This document shows positions 7,565 through 13,787 of a stretch of DNA of 14,677 bases, in pieces (positions within the stretch are counted from its first letter, which is position 1; every line of letters starts with the position of its first letter). A program made the translations under genes and the position numbers. The notes under the pieces are model-generated. The model worked only from the letters and a program-made list of their open reading frames with translations. It had not been told where the DNA came from and made no database searches. This DNA comes from an uncultured Muribaculaceae bacterium. GTDB lineage: Bacteria; Bacteroidota; Bacteroidia; Bacteroidales; Muribaculaceae. Where the stretch lies: contig CAJLLX010000046.1 of the NCBI GenBank assembly GCA_905207535.1, positions 1 through 14,677 on the forward strand, written 5' to 3'.

Positions 7565-8107
7565 TCAGAGCTCGAGCAGCCCCCGGGGGATCTCCATATC
7601 CACCACGCAGGCCTCGGGGTCGACCCCCTCGACCAGCGCTACAGGCACCAGGAGCGGTCCCTGCCCTGCGGCGGCGTCGCGTCTCTCTATGATAAACAAA
7701 TAATTGGCGGTAGAGTCGTCGAAATCTGTGATTTTTCCGATTATTTCACCATCGGAGCGCACATCGAAGCCTATCAGGTCGTCGGCATACATGCCGTCGC
7801 CCTCCTCCCCGGCGCCTTCCCCGGCCTGCTTGTCGAGGTCGCGGACCAGGGCATAGACCTTATGGCCGCAGAGCGCGGCAGCCTGCTGCTGAGTCTCCAC
7901 GCCGTCGATGCTCACCAGGTCGGTCTCCGCGCTTTTGGGGCGCACCGAGGTGGGGAAGAAGGGCACGAAGATGCCGTCGATCTCCAGCACTATGCACTGC
8001 AGTGCCTCGAGATCTACGTCGGCTGTAAGTTGCACCACTATCTCTCCGTCGATGCCGTGGGTCTTCAGCAGTGTCCCTACTGGGCGGAGTTCACTCCTCT
8101 TTATCAT
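7565..8107 (-). CDS. rimM: Ribosome maturation factor RimM
   Basis: Predicted 180-residue cytoplasmic protein that binds ribosomal protein S19 and helps mature the head of the 30S subunit. The N-terminal RimM domain opens with VGTLLKTHGIDGEI (10-23), close to the family's G-x-x-x-K-x-H-G-x-x-G-E signature. A Gly/Glu-rich linker (94-105, KQAGEGAGEEGD) leads to a PRC-barrel with YADDLIGFDV (107-116), GEIIGKITDF (120-129), LLVPVALVEGVD (152-163) and IPRGLLEL at the end. The length is normal. It starts 24 bp after the DUF4290 gene ends, so the two are probably one transcript. In many Bacteroidetes I recall murA lying between these two genes; it is absent here. Confidence 0.95.
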   Translation of the reverse strand: MIKRSELRPVGTLLKTHGIDGEIVVQLTADVDLEALQCIVLEIDGIFVPFFPTSVRPKSAETDLVSIDGVETQQQAAALCGHKVYALVRDLDKQAGEGAGEEGDGMYADDLIGFDVRSDGEIIGKITDFDDSTANYLFIIERRDAAAGQGPLLVPVALVEGVDPEACVVDMEIPRGLLEL

Positions 8108-8131
8108 CGGTCAGAGCTATTTGTCATTCGG

Positions 8132-8731
8132 TCAGAGCAACGACTGATTCTTTTTCTTCTTCTTTTTCCCGGCGGGCTGCACCTGCTCGCGAAATTCGTG
8201 CAGACGCATCTTCTGAGGGTCGGGACGCAGAGCGCCGTGCGACATCTCGGCCAGATCCTTGAATATCTTCGCATCCTCCACTCCGTCGGCGTTGACGGCG
8301 AGCATCTGCTTCTTCATGTGGTTGGCCAGCAGGCGCGTGGCCTCGTCGCGCTCGGGGCCCTCCTCCATGGCTGCCACAGTGTCGATAAGCTGCTGTGTCA
8401 AATGGCCGTAGTGGCGGTAGCGCATCGGCGCCTGGGTGTAGGGCACCTTCTCGGGGAGAGTGTGCAGCTCATCGGCCTGTATCACATCGCAGGGATAGTC
8501 GATATCCAGCTGAAAGTGAGCCATGATGGCGAGATGATCCCACAGTTTGTGTTCGTTTTCGGGAGCACGGAGTTCGGGAAAGAGATTGCCCATAGACTTG
8601 ATGATGGAGTAAGCGCAGAGGGTGCGCTCCTCCCTGTCCTCGATGGTCAGGCAGTGGTCCACCATCCGCTGTATGTTGCGCCCGTATTCGGGGAGCACCA
8701 GTTGCGAGAGCCTTGTGTTGTAAGTGAGCAT
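8132..8731 (-). CDS. DUF4290 family protein
   Basis: Predicted 199-residue cytoplasmic protein. The ATG at 8731 gives the typical opening MLTYNTRLSQLVLPEYGRNI, so the in-frame extension upstream is rejected. Other conserved-looking stretches are HCLTIEDREERTLCAYSII, LWDHLAIMAHFQLDIDYP and MRYRHYGHL. It is mostly helical, without signal peptide or membrane segment, and ends in a lysine run (GKKKKKKNQSLL) that could touch RNA or the ribosome. The family is widespread in Bacteroidetes but has no function known to me. Its position directly before rimM fits a link to ribosome assembly, which is inference only. Confidence 0.88.
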   Translation of the reverse strand: MLTYNTRLSQLVLPEYGRNIQRMVDHCLTIEDREERTLCAYSIIKSMGNLFPELRAPENEHKLWDHLAIMAHFQLDIDYPCDVIQADELHTLPEKVPYTQAPMRYRHYGHLTQQLIDTVAAMEEGPERDEATRLLANHMKKQMLAVNADGVEDAKIFKDLAEMSHGALRPDPQKMRLHEFREQVQPAGKKKKKKNQSLL

Positions 8732-8778
8732 TTGGAGATGCGTTGATATTGGGGTTAAGTGTAGTATCTTATAAAGCA

Positions 8779-8848
8779 ACACGGCGCAGCGGCTGTTTGT
8801 TGGCTTCCGCGCCGTGTAGCTATGCGGGTCGTCCCCCCCTGCGGGGGA
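8779..8848 (-). terminator. Two hairpins after fabG, weak terminator
   Basis: Reading the minus strand from fabG, there is first a C/G-run hairpin (TCCCC near 8832 and GGGGA near 8848, short loop), then a 9-bp perfect stem GCGCCGTGT/ACACGGCGC (8809-8817 with 8779-8787). The sequence after it, TGCTTTATAAG, is only moderately T-rich. This may terminate or attenuate the tetR-fabG transcript before the DUF4290 gene, or be a leader structure of the latter. No consensus promoter is visible in the 124-bp gap. Confidence 0.45.
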
Positions 8849-8855
8849 TGTGTCA

Positions 8856-9602
8856 TTACATGTTCATACCGCCGTCGACCTGGATCACCTGACCGGTGAC
8901 ATAGCTCGACATGTCGGAAGCGAGGAAAGTGGCCACATTGGCGATGTCGTCTACCTTGCCGCCGCGGCGCAGAGGTATCTTCTGGATCCACTCGGCGCGG
9001 ATATTGTCGGGCAGAGCGGCAGTCATGGCTGTCTCGATGAAGCCCGGAGCGATGGCGTTGGCGCGGATGCCGCGGCTGCCTACCTCCTGTGCCACACTCT
9101 TGGCCAGGGCGATAAGGCCGGCCTTCGATGCGGCGTAGTTGCTCTGGCCGGCGTTGCCGTGCACACCTACCACCGAAGCCATGTTGATGATAGAGCCGGA
9201 GCGCTGGCGCAGCATGATGGGGAGCACGGCGTGGATGAAGTTGAAGGCGCTCTTGAGGTTCACAGCGATCACTGCGTCCCACTGAGCCTCCGACATACGC
9301 ATCATCAGGCCGTCTTTGGTGATACCGGCATTGTTGACCAGGATGTCGATGCTGCCGAAGTCTTTATGTATCTCTTTGACTACCTCCTCGGTCTGAGCGA
9401 AGTCGGCGGCGTTGGAAGCGTATCCTTTCACCTTCACGCCGAGGGCGGCGATCTCCTCCTCGGTCTTCTTGCCGTTCTCGTCAATTACCAGGTCGGTGAA
9501 GGCGATGTTGGCGCCTTCCTTTGCAAAGCGGAGCGCTATCTCCTTGCCGATGCCGCGGGCGGCGCCGGTGATGACAGCGGTTTTTCCTTCGAGTAATTTC
9601 AT
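8856..9602 (-). CDS. fabG: 3-oxoacyl-[acyl-carrier-protein] reductase
   Basis: Predicted 248-residue cytoplasmic short-chain dehydrogenase. It carries out the NADPH-dependent reduction of 3-oxoacyl-ACP to 3-hydroxyacyl-ACP in fatty acid elongation. The ATG at 9602 gives MKLLEGKTAVITGAARGIG with the nucleotide motif TGAARGIG at 12-19. NNAG is at 90-93, and the catalytic set is Asn115, Ser143, Tyr156 and Lys160 (YAASK). The substrate-loop region APGFIETAMT (185-194) and the C-terminal TGQVIQVDGGM are also typical of FabG. Length is normal. It is 13 bp downstream of a TetR-type regulator gene on the same strand and is presumably co-transcribed with it, so its expression may be controlled by that regulator. 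Another short-chain dehydrogenase specificity cannot be fully excluded, but the match is close. Confidence 0.93.
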   Translation of the reverse strand: MKLLEGKTAVITGAARGIGKEIALRFAKEGANIAFTDLVIDENGKKTEEEIAALGVKVKGYASNAADFAQTEEVVKEIHKDFGSIDILVNNAGITKDGLMMRMSEAQWDAVIAVNLKSAFNFIHAVLPIMLRQRSGSIINMASVVGVHGNAGQSNYAASKAGLIALAKSVAQEVGSRGIRANAIAPGFIETAMTAALPDNIRAEWIQKIPLRRGGKVDDIANVATFLASDMSSYVTGQVIQVDGGMNM

Positions 9603-9615
9603 AATTATCAATCGT

Positions 9616-10248
9616 TTATATTTGTGTAGTGTTTAGTTGTTGTCTATCGGTTGCGGGTTGACCGGGTGCCGGTTTCACGGCCTCCATCAGAAAACTCACC
9701 ATCTGTTCGGTGGCAAGCTCGCCGGAGTAGCCCAGCACTTCGAGATTCTCCCTGAGCATGGGATTGAAAAAAGCATGCGCCAGAAACACCAGCAGCGGCT
9801 CGAGGCGCTCGGCCTGCACGGGGTCGAACTCCCCCTTCTTCACCCCCTCGCGGATGATCAGCCGCAGTATCTCCATCTCTTTGCGGGCGGCCAGGCGCCG
9901 GGTCTTTCCCCCGAGCTTCCAGTCGAGCAGATTGCGCAGCGACAGCGCCTCGGGCTGGCGTCCGGTCTGCAGCATCGATCCGAAGCGCACGCGCAGGAAG
10001 CTGTCGAGCTTCTCGGCGGCCGGAGCGCTGCTCTGCTGTATGCGGCGCTCACGGGCCACAAGCTGCTCGCTCTCACGCTCTATCACAGCCTGATGTATCT
10101 CGCGCTTGTTTTTGAAATAGGTGTAGATCGTGCGACGGCCTTTCTCCGAAGCTGTGGCGATATCGGCCATAGTGGTATTCTCTACCCCTTTTCTTGCGAA
10201 AAGCTGACGGGCCACTTCTATCAGTCGATCACGAGTTTTGCTTACCAT
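9616..10248 (-). CDS. TetR/AcrR family transcriptional regulator
   Basis: Predicted 210-residue DNA-binding protein. The start at the ATG at 10248 gives MVSKTRDRLIEVARQLFARKG; the 76-codon upstream extension has no family similarity and crosses the intergenic region. The N-terminal TetR helix-turn-helix is clear: GVENTTMADIATASEKGRRTIYTYFKNKREI (21-51). The C-terminal ligand-binding half (about 60-195) is helical with an Arg/Glu-rich segment and cannot be tied to a ligand. It precedes fabG by 13 bp, so it may be an autoregulated repressor of a fatty-acid operon; this is inferred from position. Upstream and divergent is the fic gene, with a 10-bp inverted repeat in the shared region that could serve either as promoter parts or as operator sites. 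Confidence 0.92.
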   Translation of the reverse strand: MVSKTRDRLIEVARQLFARKGVENTTMADIATASEKGRRTIYTYFKNKREIHQAVIERESEQLVARERRIQQSSAPAAEKLDSFLRVRFGSMLQTGRQPEALSLRNLLDWKLGGKTRRLAARKEMEILRLIIREGVKKGEFDPVQAERLEPLLVFLAHAFFNPMLRENLEVLGYSGELATEQMVSFLMEAVKPAPGQPATDRQQLNTTQI

Positions 10249-10329
10249 TGCCGTTATATAGCGTTTGCGATATGGGAGGAGAAGACCGGCGACGGGCATT
10301 GGCTGCCCATGCGCCACTTTTTCAACCTG

Positions 10330-10337
10330 CGAAGTTA
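10330..10337 (-). promoter_or_regulatory. Candidate -7 box for tetR-fabG (TAACTTCG)
   Basis: On the minus strand TAACTTCG matches TAnnTTTG with one mismatch and lies 81 bp upstream of the tetR ATG. No TTTG -33 box is found at 19-23 bp spacing, so support is limited to the box itself and its mirrored partner. Confidence 0.4.
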
Positions 10338-10405
10338 CAAAAAAATATCCGAAACATATCCCCCGGCGGCAAAAAAGGCCGCTATAATTGCAAAATAAGT
10401 CTGAT

Positions 10406-10439
10406 TTTGCTCTCCCTTCCCAACTATTTCGTAACTTCG
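10406..10439 (+). promoter_or_regulatory. Candidate promoter for fic (TTTG-N22-TAACTTCG)
   Basis: TTTG at 10406-10409 is followed after 22 bp by TAACTTCG (10432-10439), a one-mismatch -7 box. Spacing is within the usual range. Transcription would begin near 10446, leaving a leader of about 140 nt before the fic ATG that includes the TCTCCC/GGGAGA hairpin. Confidence 0.45.
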
Positions 10440-10585
10440 CACTTGTATTTCTCCCGGCCGGGGAGACACCTGCCATGCCCGGGATATGAACTTAATACAA
10501 AGAAACAGATCGGCGACTTGAACTTCGGAGAGAGCCGGCGAAGCCATAGACAAACTCCTCAAAAGTCTAATCAACGGATAGTGCA

Positions 10586-11677
10586 ATGAAAGAATACGAT
10601 GAATTAGAGCAATATTTGCGCCATGATGAGCCGGATAAGCTCAACCGCGGCGTTGCTTGGGCTACCGCTATAGGCTTGCAGCAGGTAGATGGTCTGACGA
10701 CTTCAAAATATCTCAGAGAGACGGCTCTGCGAAATATCGAAGGGGAGATAACGATAGATCAGGCACAAAATTTAATCAAGGCTTATTACGAAAGTCGAGC
10801 GAGCCGCGAAAATGATGCCGATGACACCGAAGAAGCTGATAAGGTGTCTGCAAATATTGCTAAACTCCTTGGCGAAAAGGCATTTGTCTTTTCTCCGGTC
10901 GGCCTGATCTCCGTGCATCGCAGAATATTTGAGGGCGTATTTAAGCACGCCGGAAATATTCGCGACTACAATATCACAAAAAAAGAATGGGTACTTGATG
11001 GAGATACCGTGCTCTATGCGCCCGCTTCGGAGATAATGCCGAGCCTCGAATATGATTTCGGAGAGGAGAAAAAATTCAAATATCGCGGGTTGAGTACCGA
11101 CCTGATTATCGCTCACCTGATTCGTTTTATCTCAGGTATATGGCAGATACATCCCTTTCGTGAGGGCAATACCCGCACAACCGCTGTATTTCTGATAAAA
11201 TATTTGCGTTCACTCGGATATAATATTGGCAATAAACCCTTTGCCGAAAACTCCTGGTATTTTCGCAATGCCCTTGTCAGGGCTAATGTTCAGAGCCCGG
11301 CCAAAGGGATCGAGCAGACCGATGAGTACCTAAAGCGCTTTTTTGAAAATCTGCTAACAGGCACCGACCACCCGCTCAAAAACCGATATATGCATATTCG
11401 CTATAACGGCGAGGAGCCCGACCGACCAACCGACCAACCGACCAACCGACCAACCGACCAAGCAATAGCTGTCGCTGAGGCAGTGAAGGACGGTCCCAAA
11501 AGCCGAGATGAAATAATGAAATCATTAGGATTACGACATATCTCTACATTTCGCCAAAATTATCTGCATCCGGCTCTGGAAGCAGGATTGGTGGAACGAA
11601 CGATTCCCGATAATCCCACGGACGCTCGCCAGCAATACCGATTGACCGACAAAGGACGTGAAACAGTTGGATTATAA
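10586..11677 (+). CDS. Fic-domain protein (putative AMP transferase) with C-terminal winged helix
   Basis: Predicted 363-residue cytoplasmic Fic protein. Fic enzymes usually move AMP from ATP to a hydroxyl side chain of a target protein. The catalytic loop HPFREGNTR (189-197) is intact, with His189 as the expected base. An N-terminal helix holds LRNIEGE (48-54), placed like the inhibitory (S/T)xxxE(G/N) motif; Glu52 and Gly53 are kept but the Ser/Thr position is Leu48. Related Fic proteins I recall share this layout. After the Fic domain comes a linker PTDQPTNRPTDQ (281-292) encoded by an octamer repeat, then a winged-helix-like region (about 294-360: SRDEIMKSLGLRHISTFR, LVERTI, YRLTDKG). No antitoxin gene adjoins it. 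Codon use is more A/T-rich than in all neighbours, suggesting transfer. The target is unknown. Confidence 0.92.
   Translation: MKEYDELEQYLRHDEPDKLNRGVAWATAIGLQQVDGLTTSKYLRETALRNIEGEITIDQAQNLIKAYYESRASRENDADDTEEADKVSANIAKLLGEKAFVFSPVGLISVHRRIFEGVFKHAGNIRDYNITKKEWVLDGDTVLYAPASEIMPSLEYDFGEEKKFKYRGLSTDLIIAHLIRFISGIWQIHPFREGNTRTTAVFLIKYLRSLGYNIGNKPFAENSWYFRNALVRANVQSPAKGIEQTDEYLKRFFENLLTGTDHPLKNRYMHIRYNGEEPDRPTDQPTNRPTDQAIAVAEAVKDGPKSRDEIMKSLGLRHISTFRQNYLHPALEAGLVERTIPDNPTDARQQYRLTDKGRETVGL
11422..11461 (+). repeat. Octamer tandem repeat (CCGACCAA) x5 inside fic
   Basis: Five perfect tandem copies of CCGACCAA run from 11422 to 11461, with a partial CCGA just before. They encode the linker at residues 279-292 between the catalytic and winged-helix domains. 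Eight is not a multiple of three, so any change of one copy shifts the frame. Losing one copy would expose TGA at 11476-11478; gaining one would expose TAG at 11466-11468. Such arrays are typical slipped-strand contingency loci. Confidence 0.9.
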
Positions 11678-11687
11678 AAAGAAGTGT

Positions 11688-11706
11688 ATTCGTCAGCAAT
11701 TCGTCA
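11688..11706 (+). repeat. Short direct repeat ATTCGTCA with 11-bp period before dacB
   Basis: ATTCGTCA occurs at 11688-11695 and 11699-11706, one helical turn apart, in the A/T-rich 101-bp gap between fic and dacB. It could be a regulator site or chance. TTTTTG (11713-11718) follows as a possible -33 element, but no good -7 box lies at the right distance. Confidence 0.35.
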
Positions 11707-11778
11707 ATTCACTTTTTGCAAATTACACATCAAATATAACGGAAAAAATCTCTCAGAAACGACACCTCAAACATCCCT

Positions 11779-13017
11779 ATGGAGTATACCGGCATACATA
11801 ATCAAAGGTCGGCGTGGAGCGGGCTGCGGTTGCTGATAGCGGCGGTCTGCTGCATGGTCGCGATTGTGGCTCAGGCCGCCGAAAACCGGCTCGAGTTTCC
11901 GCGCTCGGCATCGGCGGCAGTGGGGATCGTGGTGCGCGATCTCGCCACCGGCGAGGACCTCACCGACATCAATGCCGACAAACTCATGGCGCCGGCAAGC
12001 ATCATGAAATGTGTCACTTCGGCCGCCGTGCTCCTCGACAACCGCGAAAATGAGTGTTTCGCCACCGAGGTGGCCGTCACCGGCGAGGTGACACCCGACA
12101 GCATCCTCATCGGCGACCTCATAGTCTGCGGCGTAGGCGACCCCACCATCGAAAGTTCACGATTTCCCGAATATCAGGGCATCACTGACTCTATCGCCTC
12201 CCGCCTGCAGCGCGCGGGGATCCGAAAGATCGCCGGATACATCGACATCGACTCCGTGGGCTTCGCCGAGCAGGGACCCGGCAAGAAGTGGGAGCTGGAA
12301 GACCTCAAATGGTACTACGGAGCCGGGCTCTTCCCCCTCAACTACCGCGACAACACCGTCGGCGCCGACAGGGCCATGAAAAATCCCGCCCGCACCTTCA
12401 CCGCCGACCTCAAGCGCACTCTCCTTGCCCGCGGCATAGAGGTGGGCGAACAGGATGTGGTCTTCGGCGAGGTGCCGCTGACACTCATCTACACCCACCG
12501 CTCGCCGATGCACGCCTCGGTGATGCGCGACATGATGGTGGAGAGCAACAACCTTTTCGCCGAAAGTATGTTAAGAATACTGAGCCCGGAGGGCACTCTT
12601 GCCGATGCTCTCAAGCGCGAGAGCGAGCTTCTCGGCGCAGCCGGACTCGACACTTGCTCGCTCCAGGCCTACGACGGCAGCGGCCTCACCCGCGCCAACC
12701 GCCTCACTCCGGCCTTCATGGCCGATCTGCTCACCCTCATGGCCCATAGCCCAAAGGCGCAGCTCTACACCTCCTTCTTCCCCCGCGCCGGAGAGGAAGG
12801 CACGGTGAAAAAACTGCTCCGCGACACCCGCCTTGCGGGCCGGATAGTGCTCAAGAGCGGCAGCATGAAGGGTGTGCTCTGCTACGCCGGCTACCGCATC
12901 GACGACGACGGGCGGCCCACCCATGCCATAGTGGTGATGGTCAACAGCCACTCGTGCCCCACGGCCAGGCTGCGCAATGCCATAGGCGACTTTCTCCTCC
13001 GCGAATTTCCGCAATGA
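11779..13017 (+). CDS. dacB: D-alanyl-D-alanine carboxypeptidase/endopeptidase, PBP4 type (peptidase S13)
   Basis: Predicted 412-residue periplasmic serine peptidase that trims D-Ala from, or cleaves cross-links in, peptidoglycan. A hydrophobic segment (LRLLIAAVCCMVAIVAQAA, 16-34) is the signal peptide. All three active-site motifs are present in order: SIMK (Ser74-Lys77), SNN (256-258) and KSG (359-361, replacing KTG). Other S13 marks are VCGVGDPTI (116-124), LFPLNYRDN (184-192), the YDGSGLTRANRLTP stretch (298-311) and VLCYAGY. It is shorter than Escherichia coli PBP4, so the inserted domains are reduced. The start at 11779 is the only one that places the signal peptide well. Its stop overlaps the next start by 4 bp (ATGA), so translation is probably coupled. 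Confidence 0.95.
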   Translation: MEYTGIHNQRSAWSGLRLLIAAVCCMVAIVAQAAENRLEFPRSASAAVGIVVRDLATGEDLTDINADKLMAPASIMKCVTSAAVLLDNRENECFATEVAVTGEVTPDSILIGDLIVCGVGDPTIESSRFPEYQGITDSIASRLQRAGIRKIAGYIDIDSVGFAEQGPGKKWELEDLKWYYGAGLFPLNYRDNTVGADRAMKNPARTFTADLKRTLLARGIEVGEQDVVFGEVPLTLIYTHRSPMHASVMRDMMVESNNLFAESMLRILSPEGTLADALKRESELLGAAGLDTCSLQAYDGSGLTRANRLTPAFMADLLTLMAHSPKAQLYTSFFPRAGEEGTVKKLLRDTRLAGRIVLKSGSMKGVLCYAGYRIDDDGRPTHAIVVMVNSHSCPTARLRNAIGDFLLREFPQ

Positions 13018-13778
13018 ATAATCAACGAAACTATATATTACAGCATATGGAAGAACACCTCGATGAGATGCTTCATCTCACAGCCGACATAGCCGAGGAA
13101 CTGCTGACCATCAAGGACACCGGCAGTCCCCTCTCCGACCACACAGCCGAAATGATAGCCCGGCTGGCCGAACTTGCCGTGACCTACCGCATGGAGGAAC
13201 CCGACGGCGACATCCCCGCAGCTCCGGCACCCGTAGCCGGGGGGATCCCGGTGGGCGATGCGCAGTGGCAGGTGGAGGAGGAGATGAGCGAGGCTCTCGC
13301 CACTGAGGCCGAGGAGCATGAGGAGGCCTTCGAGGTGGCTCCTGTAGCCGCCGCCCAAGCCGAGGAGGTCGACGAGGAGGCGGAGGCCGAAAACGCCGAG
13401 GCCGAGGAAGCAGCCGATGCCGACGGTGCGGTCCCCACACTCCCCGATCCCGAGCCTATAGCCGAACCGGAGCCCGAGCCCGAACCCGAACAGGAACCCG
13501 AGCCCGAGCCGGAACCCGAGCCGGAACCCGAGCCGCAGCGTGTGCCGCTCTTCACGGCGCGCGATCTCCGCAATGCATTCACGCTCAACGATGTATTCCT
13601 CTTCCAGCGTGTGCTCTTCCACGGCTCCCCCTCCGAGTTTAAGAATGCTCTCGAGGAGATCACCACCCTCGCTTCGGCCGACGAGCTCCGCGAGTATCTC
13701 CAGTCGCAGCATCACATCAACCTCAAATCCGACGAGGCACGCGATTTCGTGGGCATCGTCAGCTCATTCTTCAAATAA
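13014..13778 (+). CDS. Hypothetical protein with acidic Glu/Pro-rich linker and conserved-looking C-terminal domain
   Basis: Predicted 254-residue protein. The ATG at 13014 overlaps the dacB stop (ATGA), which decides the start over an in-frame ATG 60 bp upstream. Residues 1-60 are helical (QHMEEHLDEMLHLTADIAEELL). Residues 61-145 are very acidic and Ala-rich. Residues 146-174 are almost only Glu-Pro pairs. The last 75 residues form a compact-looking helical domain (FTARDLRNAFTLNDVFLFQRVLF, then FVGIVSSFFK) of a kind I believe recurs in Bacteroidales proteins of unknown function. There is no signal peptide or membrane helix, so it is probably cytoplasmic despite its cell-wall neighbour. Function not recognised. 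Confidence 0.85.
   Translation: MNNQRNYILQHMEEHLDEMLHLTADIAEELLTIKDTGSPLSDHTAEMIARLAELAVTYRMEEPDGDIPAAPAPVAGGIPVGDAQWQVEEEMSEALATEAEEHEEAFEVAPVAAAQAEEVDEEAEAENAEAEEAADADGAVPTLPDPEPIAEPEPEPEPEQEPEPEPEPEPEPEPQRVPLFTARDLRNAFTLNDVFLFQRVLFHGSPSEFKNALEEITTLASADELREYLQSQHHINLKSDEARDFVGIVSSFFK
13464..13535 (+). repeat. Hexamer-type GAGCCC/GAACCC repeat coding a Glu-Pro run
   Basis: About twelve imperfect six-base units (GAGCCC, GAACCC, GAGCCG, GAACAG and variants) encode residues 151-174. Because the unit is six bases, slippage would lengthen or shorten the Glu-Pro rod without changing the frame. Glu-Pro rods are stiff spacers. Confidence 0.8.
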
Positions 13779-13787
13779 GCAGCAATC

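Larger units (their letters stand above)
10329..10440. repeat. Widely spaced 10-bp inverted repeat GCGAAGTTAC ... GTAACTTCGC
   Basis: GCGAAGTTAC (10329-10338) and GTAACTTCGC (10431-10440) are exact reverse complements 92 bp apart. Read outward, each strand carries TAACTTCGC, one base from the TAnnTTTG -7 consensus. They therefore look like the -7 boxes of two divergent promoters, for tetR (minus) and fic (plus). They could also be binding sites for the TetR-type protein. Confidence 0.6.
10249..10585. other. Divergent control region between tetR and fic
   Basis: This 337-bp region has no convincing gene. It holds a 10-bp exact inverted repeat (10329-10338 and 10431-10440), A/T-rich stretches around 10339-10360 and 10371-10410, a hairpin GCGGC-AAAAAAG-GCCGC (10366-10382), a hairpin TCTCCC/GGGAGA (10450-10466) and a small hairpin GGGCA/TGCCC (10294-10308) in the presumed tetR leader. 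An 11-codon frame at 10486-10521 is too short to support. Confidence 0.6.

Noticed and set aside
10383..10388. TATAAT as a classical sigma-70 -10 box
   Set aside because: Bacteroidetes use a different primary promoter consensus, and no -35 box is at the right distance.
10249..10476. Longer start for the TetR-type regulator
   Set aside because: The extra 76 residues include the A/T-rich control region and no conserved sequence; the family begins just before the helix-turn-helix.
11678..11778. A terminator for fic formed by AAGTG and CACTTTTT
   Set aside because: Only five base pairs with a loop over 20 nt; too weak to call.
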